Shown one piece after another: positions 9,355 to 17,952 of a DNA stretch of 64,000 nt (position 1 is the stretch's first letter; every line of letters begins with the position of its first letter). Location: assembly GCF_003362755.1 (NCBI RefSeq), contig NZ_QKRA01000003.1, positions 310,001 to 374,000 of the forward strand. The letters are read 5' to 3'. A model generated the notes under the pieces. It did no database searches and was not told where the DNA came from. It worked only from the letters and a program-made list of their open reading frames with translations. A program made the translations under genes and the position numbers. This DNA is from Marinomonas piezotolerans (GTDB taxonomy: Bacteria > Pseudomonadota > Gammaproteobacteria > Pseudomonadales > Marinomonadaceae).

Positions 9355-9673
9355 TTGCCACTCTCCCCAAGTTCCTTCCTTTTTATAGCTTCTCGTACTT
9401 GATCCTCCTGTGATCAGAGCGTTGTGCGCATGCTTCTTACATGATGATTGAGGACAGCGCGTATCTTGTGTTTCATCGATGCTGATATGTGTGTTTAAAC
9501 CAAAGAATCGTTGTTTCCCTTTTTTACGTTTTTTGAAAAGCAAGATATAGGTGCAGAAAAGCTGGTTTTTGGTTAGTTAGAATCTTAGTAGTCTCAGTCG
9601 GCAAGATTGACTCATACCATTGCTTTTATTGCGTAGTTCTAAGGAGGCTTGTAATAAACTTAGTGTTCGAACG
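9355..9673. other. Intergenic stretch, no gene recognised
   Basis: These roughly 320 bp between the sox terminator and the left direct repeat show no convincing coding signal. The reading frame on the minus strand at 9337-9543 overlaps the terminator and has no ribosome site. No RNA gene or promoter was recognised. Confidence 0.5.
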
Positions 9674-9779
9674 TCAAATATTGGTTACGTAGGGAGTACA
9701 AGTGAGTTGAGGTAGGAGAGTACTTAAGAAAGTGGTACGCCCGAAAGGATTTGAACCTTCGACCTTCGCCTCCGGAGGG
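9674..9779. repeat. Left direct repeat of putative island (attL/attR-like)
   Basis: These 106 bp match 35971-36093 almost perfectly: two substitutions near the left edge (around 9684-9686) and a 17-nt indel just before the tRNA 3' end. The repeat covers about 60 bp of tRNA 3' flank plus the last 47 nt of tRNA-Arg(CCG), ending exactly at 9779, after which the sequences diverge completely. This is the layout of a tRNA-targeted integration. The orientation of both copies is the same. Confidence 0.75.
9733..9779 (-). pseudogene. 3' fragment of tRNA-Arg(CCG)
   Basis: On the minus strand this is identical to the 3' 47 nt of the intact tRNA at 36047-36123. It runs from the anticodon loop (containing CTCCGGA) through variable loop, T arm, acceptor 3' strand and CCA. 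The D arm and acceptor 5' strand are absent, so no tRNA can be made. It marks the far end of the island. Confidence 0.85.
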
Positions 9780-10262
9780 AACTGCACAAGATTCTGTAGA
9801 AGCTCATCAAGGTACTTAAATGCATATAAATCAATGCTTTTATGTTAACTGTGATTATTAAATTATGCGTATTAAAGTACATCGAAGTGTAATTTACGGT
9901 CACTTAATGAGAATGGTGACTTTGCAATTTCGTTTGGGTTTCAGGAATGCTTCATCTGACATTTTGAGCTCAGATGTCAGCTTGGTGAGGAATTTTACGG
10001 GTATCTTTTTCTGGTTATCCTACGATTACAAAATTATCTCCAAAGTATTTAGCTCCACTCTGCCAGATGCCATCAACACCACGTTATTGCCTAATGTTAC
10101 TTCAAAAATTAGTGGTTGTATTTCAGCTAACCTGAATCTGCGACGAATCGGTGACATTGTTAATTAAACGAGACAACTCGAGCCCTTTAATAAAAATGCT
10201 GTTACTTGAGTGAGTTGCTAGTATTGAATGTCCTTTGATCAAGAAATAGTGTCGGGAGTGAA
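9780..10262. other. Island left margin without a clear gene
   Basis: No recognisable product is encoded here. A plus-strand open frame at 9865-10167 (100 codons) has no ribosome site and no family resemblance that I can see. It may be chance or a remnant of deleted mobility genes. Confidence 0.4.
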
Positions 10263-10549
10263 ATGTATTATGTCGGTGCTTATCGTTATTTCTCAACGGG
10301 TGAAGGTGTAACAATTTATGTATTCAGTGGAAGTGAAGAATCAATTCGAGAAGCGATTTCTGAATTTTATCTTCAAGGGCTGACCTGACCATTTTAACGC
10401 CTACTGATTGGATCAAAGCTGCTGAAGAAGAATGCACAAATGAATATTACTAGTCGGATGCAGAAGTGCTTAAGGTCTATTTGCCGATGTTATGGAACCA
10501 GATTGAAGAGGTGGCATTAGGGCGAGGCTGTTACCCGGATTTTTTATGA
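10263..10549 (+). pseudogene. Decayed small gene of unknown family
   Basis: Starting at ATG 10263, the frame reads MYYVGAYRYFSTGEGVTIYV and continues to a TGA near 10387. Shifting frame there restores a protein-like sequence (ILTPTDWIKAAEEECTNEYY), then a TAG, then VLKVYLPMLWNQIEEVALGRG to a TGA at 10547. One frameshift and one in-frame stop therefore separate three coding-looking parts of a protein of about 95 residues. The family was not recognised. Decay is typical of island margins. Confidence 0.45.
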
Positions 10550-10578
10550 AGTATCACTTTAACTATTCTTAACTTCAG

Positions 10579-10905
10579 TTGGAACTCATGAGGTATATGA
10601 TAAAGAAGATAATGACCATGCAATCTGTGAGATTTAAATGTATTTTTGATGTCCTCGGCGAAAACTCAGAAACGACTGAGAATCTTAAACACCGCTCAGA
10701 ACTCATGATCAGAGCGAGAAATTTGATTAAAGATGCCAGTGGTATACTTTTTGAAAATGATGCGGAGCAGTCCTCTGCAGTATTCAAAGTGCCAACAGCA
10801 AATTGTGATTTTCTAATGTATCAACTGGATGACTTAATGCTTGAGAATACCATCCAATTTCGCAGAGGTTTGGAAAAGGTAGAAATTCTTATAAATGATC
10901 TATGA
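10579..10905 (+). CDS. Hypothetical small protein
   Basis: This is an unrecognised protein of up to 108 residues, soluble, with mixed alpha/beta character and no signal peptide or membrane segment. The first ATG at 10579 has GGA 4 nt upstream. Internal ATGs at 10612 or 10618 are equally likely and would give about 95-97 residues beginning near MQSVRFKCIFDVLG. It is isolated between a decayed gene and the GntR gene, so context says nothing about function. The coding sequence lacks homologues that I can name. Confidence 0.4.
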   Translation: MELMRYMIKKIMTMQSVRFKCIFDVLGENSETTENLKHRSELMIRARNLIKDASGILFENDAEQSSAVFKVPTANCDFLMYQLDDLMLENTIQFRRGLEKVEILINDL

Positions 10906-11162
10906 GAGTTTTTCAGGCCACAGTCATTCCAGCCTAGAACAGTGGGGCAGCACTATGACTTTTATTGAATCAATCATACGGGGTGATACTAACAGCATCA
11001 TTCGAGCTTGAGTGTATTCCCATAACGTATTCATTCCTTTGAGGTGTGTCATGCCATATGAACGCCTCAAAAGAGATGAAACTATTTGAGTGGCTGAATT
11101 GGAATAAGATAGGTTAGCAAAGTTGAAAACGTACTACCCTTTACTGAGCTGAAATTCTTTTT

Positions 11163-11897
11163 CTAAATCGTGCCTCCCAGTGCCAATGTCAAAGAGTTGT
11201 TCAGATGTTCTTCAAGCTTTATAGCCGCTAGTTTTTTATCTCCTGCTGCTAAGGGGCGTAGAAAAGATAGATGTTCATTTATGACTCGATGCCCATTAAA
11301 AGGCGTAACTTTAATTCTTGATTGAACTGCCATACGTATTTTTATTGCTGTAATTCGATAAACATTCTCAACTAGAGTGTTGTTGCCTGCGTTGACTATT
11401 CTTGAATGCATATCCCAATCTAGTTTTTGTATTTCTTCGGATACTTCTTCGTCTTTATTATCGATAATTTGTTCTAGAAGTTTCTCGTGTTGCTTAATCC
11501 AATTTTCAATGATTGATTTTGGAATCATATCCGAAGATCTTTCTAACGTTCCTACTTCTATTAACTTTCTTAGTTCGTATGCATTACGAACAAATGTTAT
11601 ATCCAAACTGGGAACCATGAGACCTCGTTTGGGAAGCGTTTGTAGTAGCCCTTCAGCTTCCAATCGAGAGACAGCCTCTCTAATAGAGCCAAGTGTTGAA
11701 TCTGTTAGCTCTACTAATTCTCGTTGTGACACGACTTGACCAGGAGTTAGAGTTCCAGTGTTAAGGAGCGCTTCAATTCGTTCATAAGCAGTCTTTCTCA
11801 AGAGGGGACTGTCATTTGTTTTTGTTGCCGTATTTTGCATATTAAGAACCTGATTTTTTTGCATAGTATTCATCATATTAAGAGAACTATCAAACAT
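11163..11897 (-). CDS. GntR-family regulator (FCD subfamily)
   Basis: The 244-residue protein has a GntR winged helix (about residues 32-100; AYERIEALLNTGTLTPGQVVSQRELVELT and the REAVSRLEAEGLL recognition segment) and a C-terminal all-helical FCD ligand domain (about 105-235), in which D, H residues of the LDWDMHSRIV block fit the metal/ligand pocket. It is divergent from the TRAP operon across 66 bp and is the obvious candidate regulator. The start is uncertain: four further ATGs occur within the first 20 codons and none has a good ribosome site. Such regulators commonly sense sugar acids, which fits the TRAP, dehydrogenase and DapA-like genes. Confidence 0.88.
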   Translation of the reverse strand: MFDSSLNMMNTMQKNQVLNMQNTATKTNDSPLLRKTAYERIEALLNTGTLTPGQVVSQRELVELTDSTLGSIREAVSRLEAEGLLQTLPKRGLMVPSLDITFVRNAYELRKLIEVGTLERSSDMIPKSIIENWIKQHEKLLEQIIDNKDEEVSEEIQKLDWDMHSRIVNAGNNTLVENVYRITAIKIRMAVQSRIKVTPFNGHRVINEHLSFLRPLAAGDKKLAAIKLEEHLNNSLTLALGGTI

Positions 11898-11901
11898 TTC
11901 A

Positions 11902-11930
11902 TTGACATGTTAGATGTATGTTAGTAGTGT
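11902..11930 (+). promoter_or_regulatory. Likely sigma-70 promoter of the TRAP operon
   Basis: A perfect -35 TTGACA (11902-11907) is followed after 17 bp by TAGTGT as a -10. The spacer contains a direct repeat of ATGTTAG-like units, which could be the GntR regulator's operator. It lies 34 bp upstream of dctP. Confidence 0.5.
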
Positions 11931-11963
11931 CTGCCCGTCAATAATAAGAAAGCTAGGTGAAAT

Positions 11964-12983
11964 ATGTTTGTTAATATGTCTTTTAAAAAGCCTTTAATGG
12001 CAGCAGTTTTTATGTGCTCAATGGTAGGCGTTGCGCAGTCTGAAACTCTAAGGTTTGCGACGACATTACCGGAGGCTGATAACCCAGAAACCCACGCAAT
12101 GAAAGCCTTTAAGAAATATGTGGAGTTTCATTCTGATGGTGAGGTTGACGTCCAGCTTCTTCATGGTGGTGTTGGTGGTGATCGCGAACTATTAGAAAGC
12201 GTACGTAGCGGAATATTCCAAATGACTGCTACAACAGATGGGGCATTAGCGTCCTTTTACCCAAAGGTTCAAGTTTTCTCCACGCCTTATCTATTTAGCT
12301 CTGTGCGATCTGCAATGAAGTTTATGAACGAGTCTGAAGTGATGGACGACTTTGTTGAGGATGTATCAGAGGAAGCAGGATTACAGATCGTAGGATTTGC
12401 TGCCGATGGTTTTCGAAACTTTGTTAATAACAAACATCCAATCCGTACTCCTGAAGACGTTCAGGGTTTAAAATTACGCTCTATGGAAAGCCCTGTCATG
12501 ATCTCTCTTATGAAGAGTCTAGGTGCTGCTCCGACCCCAATCCCGTTTCCTGAAAGTGCTATGGCAATTCGCCAAGGTGTCGTAGATGGTGGTGAAAACC
12601 CGCCTTCAACCGTGATCAATGGCGGATGGTCTGATGTAATCAAATATATGTCTCTTGATGAGCATATTTTCTCTGCTGTTTTTGTTTATTCTAATCCTCG
12701 CTTTTTAGAAAAATTAGACGATCAGAGTCGTCGTGCTGTACTTGATGGTGTGCAGTTGTATGAGTCGATAATGTTGGCTGGTAAAGGACAAGGGTATTTA
12801 GATGATACACAGCGTATTCGTGACAAAGGTGTTGAAGTCTACGTCAATACAGCGGATGAAAAAGCACTTTTCAGAGAAAAAGCTCAAGCTCCTGTTTTGA
12901 AGTTCTTATCTGACGAATTGGGCGCTGACTATGTGAGTAACTTCATTTTAGCTGTAGAAGAAAATGAGGATTCGCTTTATTAA
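11964..12983 (+). CDS. dctP: TRAP transporter periplasmic binding protein (DctP family)
   Basis: This 339-residue protein has a signal peptide (about residues 1-26, cleavage after AQS). The mature part has the DctP fold, with the conserved Arg of GLKLRSMESPV that normally salt-bridges the ligand carboxylate, and the GVVDGGENPPST signature. The ligand is therefore probably an organic or sugar acid. AGGTGA precedes the ATG. It heads the TRAP-dehydrogenase-DapA-kinase operon. A strong hairpin follows the gene, which would give more binding protein than membrane subunits. Confidence 0.92.
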   Translation: MFVNMSFKKPLMAAVFMCSMVGVAQSETLRFATTLPEADNPETHAMKAFKKYVEFHSDGEVDVQLLHGGVGGDRELLESVRSGIFQMTATTDGALASFYPKVQVFSTPYLFSSVRSAMKFMNESEVMDDFVEDVSEEAGLQIVGFAADGFRNFVNNKHPIRTPEDVQGLKLRSMESPVMISLMKSLGAAPTPIPFPESAMAIRQGVVDGGENPPSTVINGGWSDVIKYMSLDEHIFSAVFVYSNPRFLEKLDDQSRRAVLDGVQLYESIMLAGKGQGYLDDTQRIRDKGVEVYVNTADEKALFREKAQAPVLKFLSDELGADYVSNFILAVEENEDSLY

Positions 12984-13011
12984 ATAACAAGCGATTATCT
13001 AACTCTAAGAA

Positions 13012-13046
13012 CACACTGACCAAGATATTTGGTCAGTGTGGTTTTT
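13012..13046 (+). terminator. Intra-operon terminator/attenuator hairpin between dctP and dctQ
   Basis: A perfect 12-bp stem CACACTGACCAA/TTGGTCAGTGTG with a 5-nt loop is followed by GTTTTT. It lies between the dctP stop and the dctQ ATG. Because dctQM and the enzymes follow co-directionally, partial termination or 3'-end protection of dctP mRNA is the likely role. Confidence 0.75.
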
Positions 13047-13060
13047 CATAGGAATTTACT

Positions 13061-13582
13061 ATGACAATAAAAGAAGCGTCTAAAGTGGTGACTTTTTTTT
13101 TGCGCTTTAGTGCAACCATCGCTCGTATTTGCGATGTTTTGTCTGCAAGTATTCTAGCCGTAATCATTTCTATTAATTTTTTATCTATCGTAGCGCGATA
13201 TGTTTTGAACTCCCCAATTGGTTGGGGCGAAGAGTTCATGCGTTATGGAATTATTTGGGCTGTTTATATCGTAGCCGGAACTACTTTTCGTTATAGCGAG
13301 CAAATGGTAATAGATCTAATAGATTTAATACCTAGTGCACTAGTTCGAAAATTAGCTGCTTTCATTTCTTTAGTAGCAACACTTATCTTAGCTGCAGTTG
13401 TTGTGTCTCTAGGCTTTGTTTTTATTCTGGATACAGGGCAAGTCTCTCCTTCAATGCGTATCCCAATGTGGATACCTTATAGTGCGGTCGTTTTAGGTTA
13501 TCTGTTAATAGCTATTCAGGCTTTAGCGGCTTTTATTGAGACGATTATGAAACCTACTAGCGCTGTTGGAGAATCATCATGA
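13061..13582 (+). CDS. dctQ: TRAP transporter small permease (DctQ)
   Basis: The 173-residue inner-membrane protein has four predicted transmembrane helices and the family signature WGEEFMRYGIIW (about residues 55-66). It pairs with DctM to form the TRAP membrane complex driven by an ion gradient, probably sodium in a marine organism. It overlaps dctM by 4 nt, indicating translational coupling. Confidence 0.92.
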   Translation: MTIKEASKVVTFFLRFSATIARICDVLSASILAVIISINFLSIVARYVLNSPIGWGEEFMRYGIIWAVYIVAGTTFRYSEQMVIDLIDLIPSALVRKLAAFISLVATLILAAVVVSLGFVFILDTGQVSPSMRIPMWIPYSAVVLGYLLIAIQALAAFIETIMKPTSAVGESS

Positions 13583-14856
13583 GTCCTGCTTTGGTTTTTG
13601 TAAGCTTTTTCTTTCTTGTTTTGATCGGAGCACCTATTGCGATCGCTTTAGGCTTAACTGGCGCCTTGACCTCTTGGTTTTCTGGTTTCCCTATGGTGCT
13701 GATACCGACACGTTTTTTTAGTTCTCTTGATAATTTTGCATTGTTGGCCGCACCGTTTTATATCTTTGCCGGTGAGTTGATGAACCGTGGTGGAATTACC
13801 GAAACGTTAATAACGGCCGCAGCAAAAGTGACGCGAGCAATTCGAGGCGGAGCTGCCTACGCGAATATTTTGGCTTCGGTTTTCTTTGCTGGCATATCAG
13901 GGACGGCGATTGCTGATACTGCTGCACTGGGTAAAATCTTTATTAATGGCATGCCAAAACAGGGCTACAGTCGTGAGTTTTCTGCCGCTGTTACGGTAGC
14001 AAGTTCGATGATTGGGCCTATTATCCCGCCATCGGTAATTATGATCGTTTATGCTTCGATTGCCCAAGTTTCAATCATAAAGTTATTTGTCGCAGGTATT
14101 GTTCCGGGTTTGTTACTTGGTTTTGCTTGTGCGGTGGTTGTCTTTATCACTGGGGTAACAAAGGGGCTTCCTAAAGGCGAAATTAAGGTTGTTGAAAAGA
14201 CCAGCAGTAAATTAGCTTTAGAAAGTTTGCTAGTTTTTTCTATCCCTCTGTTTATCGTTTTTGGGACGCTTTCTGGTGCCTTCACTGCAACCGAAGCCGG
14301 TGGTGTAGCGTGTGTTTATGCAATGTTACTTGGCGTTTTTGTATTAAAAACACTTAACGGTCGATCGATCTTTGATGCGCTAAAACACTCAATGCGTACG
14401 ACATCGGTGCTTTATCTAGTGATAGCGGGAGCATCGGTTTTATCTTATACACTGACGGTTACAGGTGCGATAGGTGAAATTCGTGGATTGACATCATTGT
14501 TTGCTAACGACCCAACGACCTTTCTGTTTTTTATTCTTGGTGTGCTTTTAATTGCAGGATTTTTCTTGGAGCCTGGTGTTCAAGTTCTATTACTTGCTCC
14601 GATCTTTCTGCCAATATCCAGAGCTTTAGGCATCGATGATATGCAATTCGCAATGGTATTTCTGTTATCAGGAACCATCAGTCTAATAACTCCGCCAGTA
14701 GGAATTTGTTTGTTCGTGGCTGCCCAGATAGGCCAAATTCCCATAGGTAGAATGTTTGTTGCGGTTTTACCTTTCCTAATTGCTCAAGTTATTGCTATAG
14801 GGCTTCTAATTTTTTGGCCAAGCCTATCAACGTTCCTTCCAAATTTAGTGGAGTAA
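13579..14856 (+). CDS. dctM: TRAP transporter large permease (DctM)
   Basis: This 425-residue polytopic protein has the DctM features FAGELMNRGGIT (about residues 62-73), SGTAIADTAALG (about 110-121), MIGPIIPPSVIMIVYA and a C-terminal ITPPVGICLFVA block. These lie in the hairpins that form the substrate and sodium sites. Length is usual. GGAG lies 6 nt upstream of the overlapping ATG. It ends 3 bp before the dehydrogenase gene. Confidence 0.94.
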   Translation: MSPALVFVSFFFLVLIGAPIAIALGLTGALTSWFSGFPMVLIPTRFFSSLDNFALLAAPFYIFAGELMNRGGITETLITAAAKVTRAIRGGAAYANILASVFFAGISGTAIADTAALGKIFINGMPKQGYSREFSAAVTVASSMIGPIIPPSVIMIVYASIAQVSIIKLFVAGIVPGLLLGFACAVVVFITGVTKGLPKGEIKVVEKTSSKLALESLLVFSIPLFIVFGTLSGAFTATEAGGVACVYAMLLGVFVLKTLNGRSIFDALKHSMRTTSVLYLVIAGASVLSYTLTVTGAIGEIRGLTSLFANDPTTFLFFILGVLLIAGFFLEPGVQVLLLAPIFLPISRALGIDDMQFAMVFLLSGTISLITPPVGICLFVAAQIGQIPIGRMFVAVLPFLIAQVIAIGLLIFWPSLSTFLPNLVE

Positions 14857-14859
14857 TCA

Positions 14860-15861
14860 ATGTCAAATAAAAAAATACTCGTTCTGACAGAGCAGTTTAA
14901 TAATCAAAGTACTCTTTTTGATCCCTTAAGGAATGCTGGGTACGAAGTAGTTGTTAATGAGTCGGGTCGCTTGCCTTCTGAAGCGCAGTTAAAAGCTATG
15001 CTGACGGAAGATGTTGTTGCGACCATCGCTGGCGGTGAGCCTTACACGCCAGAAGTCATTGCTGCTTCCTCTTTAAAAATCATCGCACGTTGGGGGGTAG
15101 GGTATGACCAAGTAAATGTGCAGGCCGCTACATCAGCGGGTATCCCCGTTGCGATGGCATTTGGCGAAAACCATGAGAGCGTTGCTGAATATGCACATGC
15201 GATGGCTTTATCACTGGCCTGCAGAATTGGTCAACGTGATGAAATGGTCAAAGAAGGCGAATGGTATTTTGACGGTTTTCACCCTGGTCTTTGGGGTCGC
15301 ACCGCAGGTTTGATTGGTCTTGGACGCATCGGTGGAGCGATGGCGCGACGTTTAGTTGGCCAAGGGATGACCGTTTTGGTGGCTGATCCTCAACTGAGCC
15401 AAGAGGCAGCAGAGGCTGCGGGCGTTAAGCTTGTAGATCTAGACATTCTCTTGGAGCAATCTGATTTGGTGTCTGTCCATGCGCCTTCTACGCCGAGTAC
15501 ACGTCATATGATGAATGATGAAACCTTCGCGAAAATGAAGCCAGGGGCCATTATCGTGAATACTTCACGCGGACCATTGATCGATCAGGCAGCACTTTTG
15601 CGTGCTTTAAAGAGTGGTCACCTCGGTGGCGCTGGGCTTGATGTGTTTGAAGTGGAGCCACTTCCTGAAGCTGATGAGTTACGTCAACTAAGCAATGTGA
15701 TTTTAAGCCCTCACGTTTCAGGTATGGATCGCATGGCTGAGAAGTTAGTTACTAACCGATGCATCAGTAATATTTTGGCATGGTTGCATGGTAATCCATC
15801 CGACTTAGTACCTTATGTAGTAAACCCAGAAACATTACCTTTGAAGGAAATTACCAAGTGA
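14860..15861 (+). CDS. D-isomer-specific 2-hydroxyacid dehydrogenase
   Basis: The 333-residue NAD(P)-dependent enzyme resembles phosphoglycerate/hydroxypyruvate dehydrogenases. The Rossmann motif GLGRIG is at about residues 153-158. Catalytic Arg is in NTSRGPLID (about 237), Glu in DVFEVEP (about 266) and His in SPHVSG (about 285). The operon context (TRAP importer, DapA-like lyase, PfkB kinase) suggests that it oxidises the imported hydroxy acid to a 2-keto acid, or reduces a keto product. The exact substrate cannot be told from sequence. It is not SerA, as the ACT domain is absent. Confidence 0.87.
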   Translation: MSNKKILVLTEQFNNQSTLFDPLRNAGYEVVVNESGRLPSEAQLKAMLTEDVVATIAGGEPYTPEVIAASSLKIIARWGVGYDQVNVQAATSAGIPVAMAFGENHESVAEYAHAMALSLACRIGQRDEMVKEGEWYFDGFHPGLWGRTAGLIGLGRIGGAMARRLVGQGMTVLVADPQLSQEAAEAAGVKLVDLDILLEQSDLVSVHAPSTPSTRHMMNDETFAKMKPGAIIVNTSRGPLIDQAALLRALKSGHLGGAGLDVFEVEPLPEADELRQLSNVILSPHVSGMDRMAEKLVTNRCISNILAWLHGNPSDLVPYVVNPETLPLKEITK

Positions 15862-16793
15862 CTATCACAGTAGACGGAATTGTTCCGGTTATGCTTACTC
15901 CTTTTACCCAAGACAATAGTATTGATTGGGATGGGTATTCTCGTTTAATCGATTGGTATCTGGAAAACGGTGCAACAGCGCTGTTTGCGGTGTGCCAATC
16001 CTCTGAAATGCAATTTCTAAGCCTTGAAGAGCGTATTGCTTTAGCAAAGTTCACAGTGAAGCAAGTGGCCGGAAGGGTTCCAGTAGTGGTATCTGGTCAC
16101 GTTTCTGATAAATTTTCGGATCAAATTCATGAGCTAAATGTAATGGCCGAAACGGGGGCTGATGGTGTAGTTTTGGTGACTAATCGTTTAGCTGCTGAAG
16201 AAGATACATCCGACATTCTAATTCGCAATGTTGATGCAATAATCGATGTCCTCCCTGCTGACATTACCCTTGGTTTATACGAATGCCCTGCGCCATTTCG
16301 TAGACTACTAAGTGATAATGAACTGGAGCATTGTGCGCAAACGGGGCGCTTTTCTTTCTTAAAAGATGTGTCTTGTGATTTGGATGTTGTTAAGCGCCGA
16401 ATAGGTATAGTTAAAGGTACACCTTTAGGTATTGTGAATGCGAATGCCGCAATCGCTTGGCCTGCTATGCAAGCGGGTTCAACTGGTTTCTCTGGTGTTT
16501 TTAATAACATCCATCCAGATCTTTATGCATGGTTATATCATCATGGTTCCGCTTACCCTGAATTGGCAGAGGAATTAGCGACCTTTTTAGTTCTTGCTGC
16601 GCAAGCAGAGTCTATGGGGTACCCAAAATTTGCTAAGCATTATCATCAGCGACTTGGTACTTTTTCAGAAGCTGTGAGCCGCGTTCAAGATTTTGATATT
16701 TTTGAGCGCTTTTGGGGGGTTTCTCCGATCATGGATCGTATCGCCCAAGGAAATGACTTTTATCGTCGAAAGGTTTCAGGCTTAGTTAAATGA
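15858..16793 (+). CDS. DapA/NanA-family aldolase or lyase
   Basis: This 311-residue TIM-barrel protein is of the dihydrodipicolinate synthase/N-acetylneuraminate lyase superfamily. The Schiff-base Lys is in SFLKDVS (about residue 169) and the partner Tyr in GLYECPAP (about 141). The usual GTTGE loop is replaced by QSSEM (about 47-51), so it is not a canonical DapA and probably handles a different 2-keto acid. The start is GTG at 15858, overlapping the dehydrogenase stop by 4 nt, and the end overlaps the kinase by 4 nt. Likely role: cleavage or dehydration of a 2-keto(-3-deoxy) sugar acid formed by the dehydrogenase. Confidence 0.85.
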   Translation: MTITVDGIVPVMLTPFTQDNSIDWDGYSRLIDWYLENGATALFAVCQSSEMQFLSLEERIALAKFTVKQVAGRVPVVVSGHVSDKFSDQIHELNVMAETGADGVVLVTNRLAAEEDTSDILIRNVDAIIDVLPADITLGLYECPAPFRRLLSDNELEHCAQTGRFSFLKDVSCDLDVVKRRIGIVKGTPLGIVNANAAIAWPAMQAGSTGFSGVFNNIHPDLYAWLYHHGSAYPELAEELATFLVLAAQAESMGYPKFAKHYHQRLGTFSEAVSRVQDFDIFERFWGVSPIMDRIAQGNDFYRRKVSGLVK

Positions 16794-17707
16794 GTATCAC
16801 GACTTACGGCTCAATTAATTTAGATATAACAACTTATGTGCAAGAGTTTCCGGATCCAGGTGAAACGGTTCATGCAAGTAATTGTTCCTTTGAATTAGGG
16901 GGAAAAGGCGCTAATCAAGCCGTTGCAGTACAAAAGCTTTCTACTGACGGCGGACGTTTTGTGGCGGCCGTTGGGAACGATGCATTTGGTGATAAGGTAT
17001 GTGAGGAGCTGAAGAGTTTTAATATTTCTCTTGATTATGTCATAACGGTACCCTCAGCCACAGGCCTTGCGCTGATTCATGTAAATGAATCAGCGCAAAA
17101 TACTATCTCTATTGTTGGTGGTGCCAACATGAGCTGGGCGGATAGTGGACCATCCCCAGAAGTTTTTCGTGGTACTCAAGTTCTTTTAGTGCAACTTGAG
17201 ACGCCTTTACAATCAGTTCGATCTGCTATGAGTGAGGCGCGTGATAACGGGGCATATGTCATCCTTGATCCAGCGCCTGCTAGCGATATTAATGAAATTA
17301 AGCATTTAGTAGAGTTAGCCGACGCGATCACACCTAATGAAACTGAATGTGAGGCGATAATTGGGTGGCGTCCTGAAACGAGGGAAGAGGCAGAAAAAGC
17401 GGCTAAGGAACTACTCACTTATGGTTTACAGTTAGCCATAGTGAAACTTGGTTCGCAGGGCTTGTCTTATGCTTGTTCTGATGGAACATCTGGCAGTCTT
17501 CCTGGCTTTATCGTTGAGGCTTGCAATACTGTGGCTGCTGGCGATGCTTTTTGTGGTGCATTGGCTGTTGCGCTATACGAAAAGATGCCTGTAATAGACG
17601 CTCTTCGTTTTGCCTCCGCTACTGGCGCCTTAACTGCGACTAAACCTGGCGCGGCAACCTCTATTCCTACCAGGTCAGAGGTTGATGCGTTTCTCTTGAG
17701 AAATTAA
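16790..17707 (+). CDS. PfkB-family carbohydrate kinase (ribokinase-like)
   Basis: The 305-residue kinase has the N-terminal signature GSINLD and GGKGANQAVA (about residues 37-46), and the C-terminal signature TVAAGDAFCGAL with the catalytic Asp at about 252. The usual DTTGAGD reads NTVAAGD here, which is tolerated in the family. It closes the TRAP operon. It may phosphorylate the aldolase product or a 2-keto-3-deoxy acid, but similarity to RbsK is also strong, so ribose-like substrates are possible. Confidence 0.88.
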   Translation: MSITTYGSINLDITTYVQEFPDPGETVHASNCSFELGGKGANQAVAVQKLSTDGGRFVAAVGNDAFGDKVCEELKSFNISLDYVITVPSATGLALIHVNESAQNTISIVGGANMSWADSGPSPEVFRGTQVLLVQLETPLQSVRSAMSEARDNGAYVILDPAPASDINEIKHLVELADAITPNETECEAIIGWRPETREEAEKAAKELLTYGLQLAIVKLGSQGLSYACSDGTSGSLPGFIVEACNTVAAGDAFCGALAVALYEKMPVIDALRFASATGALTATKPGAATSIPTRSEVDAFLLRN

Positions 17708-17719
17708 GAGTATTTGAAT

Positions 17720-17752
17720 AAGTCGGCGGATTTAAGAGAATTTCGCCGACTT
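17720..17752 (+). terminator. Weak hairpin after the TRAP operon
   Basis: A 9-bp stem AAGTCGGCG/CGCCGACTT with a 15-nt loop lies 12 bp after the kinase stop. There is no T-run behind it, so termination here is likely inefficient or rho-assisted. Confidence 0.4.
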
Positions 17753-17775
17753 AGTCATCACTACTTTTATACGTC

Positions 17776-17952
17776 CTATGATTTACAGCTCCAAGACTGC
17801 TCATCTTGGTTCCACATTACGTATGTAGGGAGCTCGCACATTGGACGTGTTCGCTCTGGTTGACCGCCATGGATTTGCATATTGTGTTCTTCATTTTCTT
17901 CAACCCAGGCAACAATATTATCAACAAGCACAGGGAAAATACTTGGGCCGAC
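17776..17952 (-). pseudogene. C-terminal fragment of a tannase/feruloyl esterase family gene
   Basis: Read on the minus strand, the frame ending at TAG (17778-17776) encodes about 57 residues with FPVLVDNIVAWVEENEE and QPERTRPMCELPTYV. These resemble the C-terminal region of tannase/feruloyl-esterase proteins (PF07519), where a V-x-W-V-E stretch and RTRPLCPYP are typical. The rest of the gene is missing: the fragment abuts the decayed IS element at 17953. It is a scar of an insertion or deletion. Confidence 0.6.

Noticed and set aside
9733-9779. Second functional tRNA-Arg
   Set aside because: Only the 3' 47 nt are present; D arm and acceptor 5' strand are missing, so it cannot fold as a tRNA.
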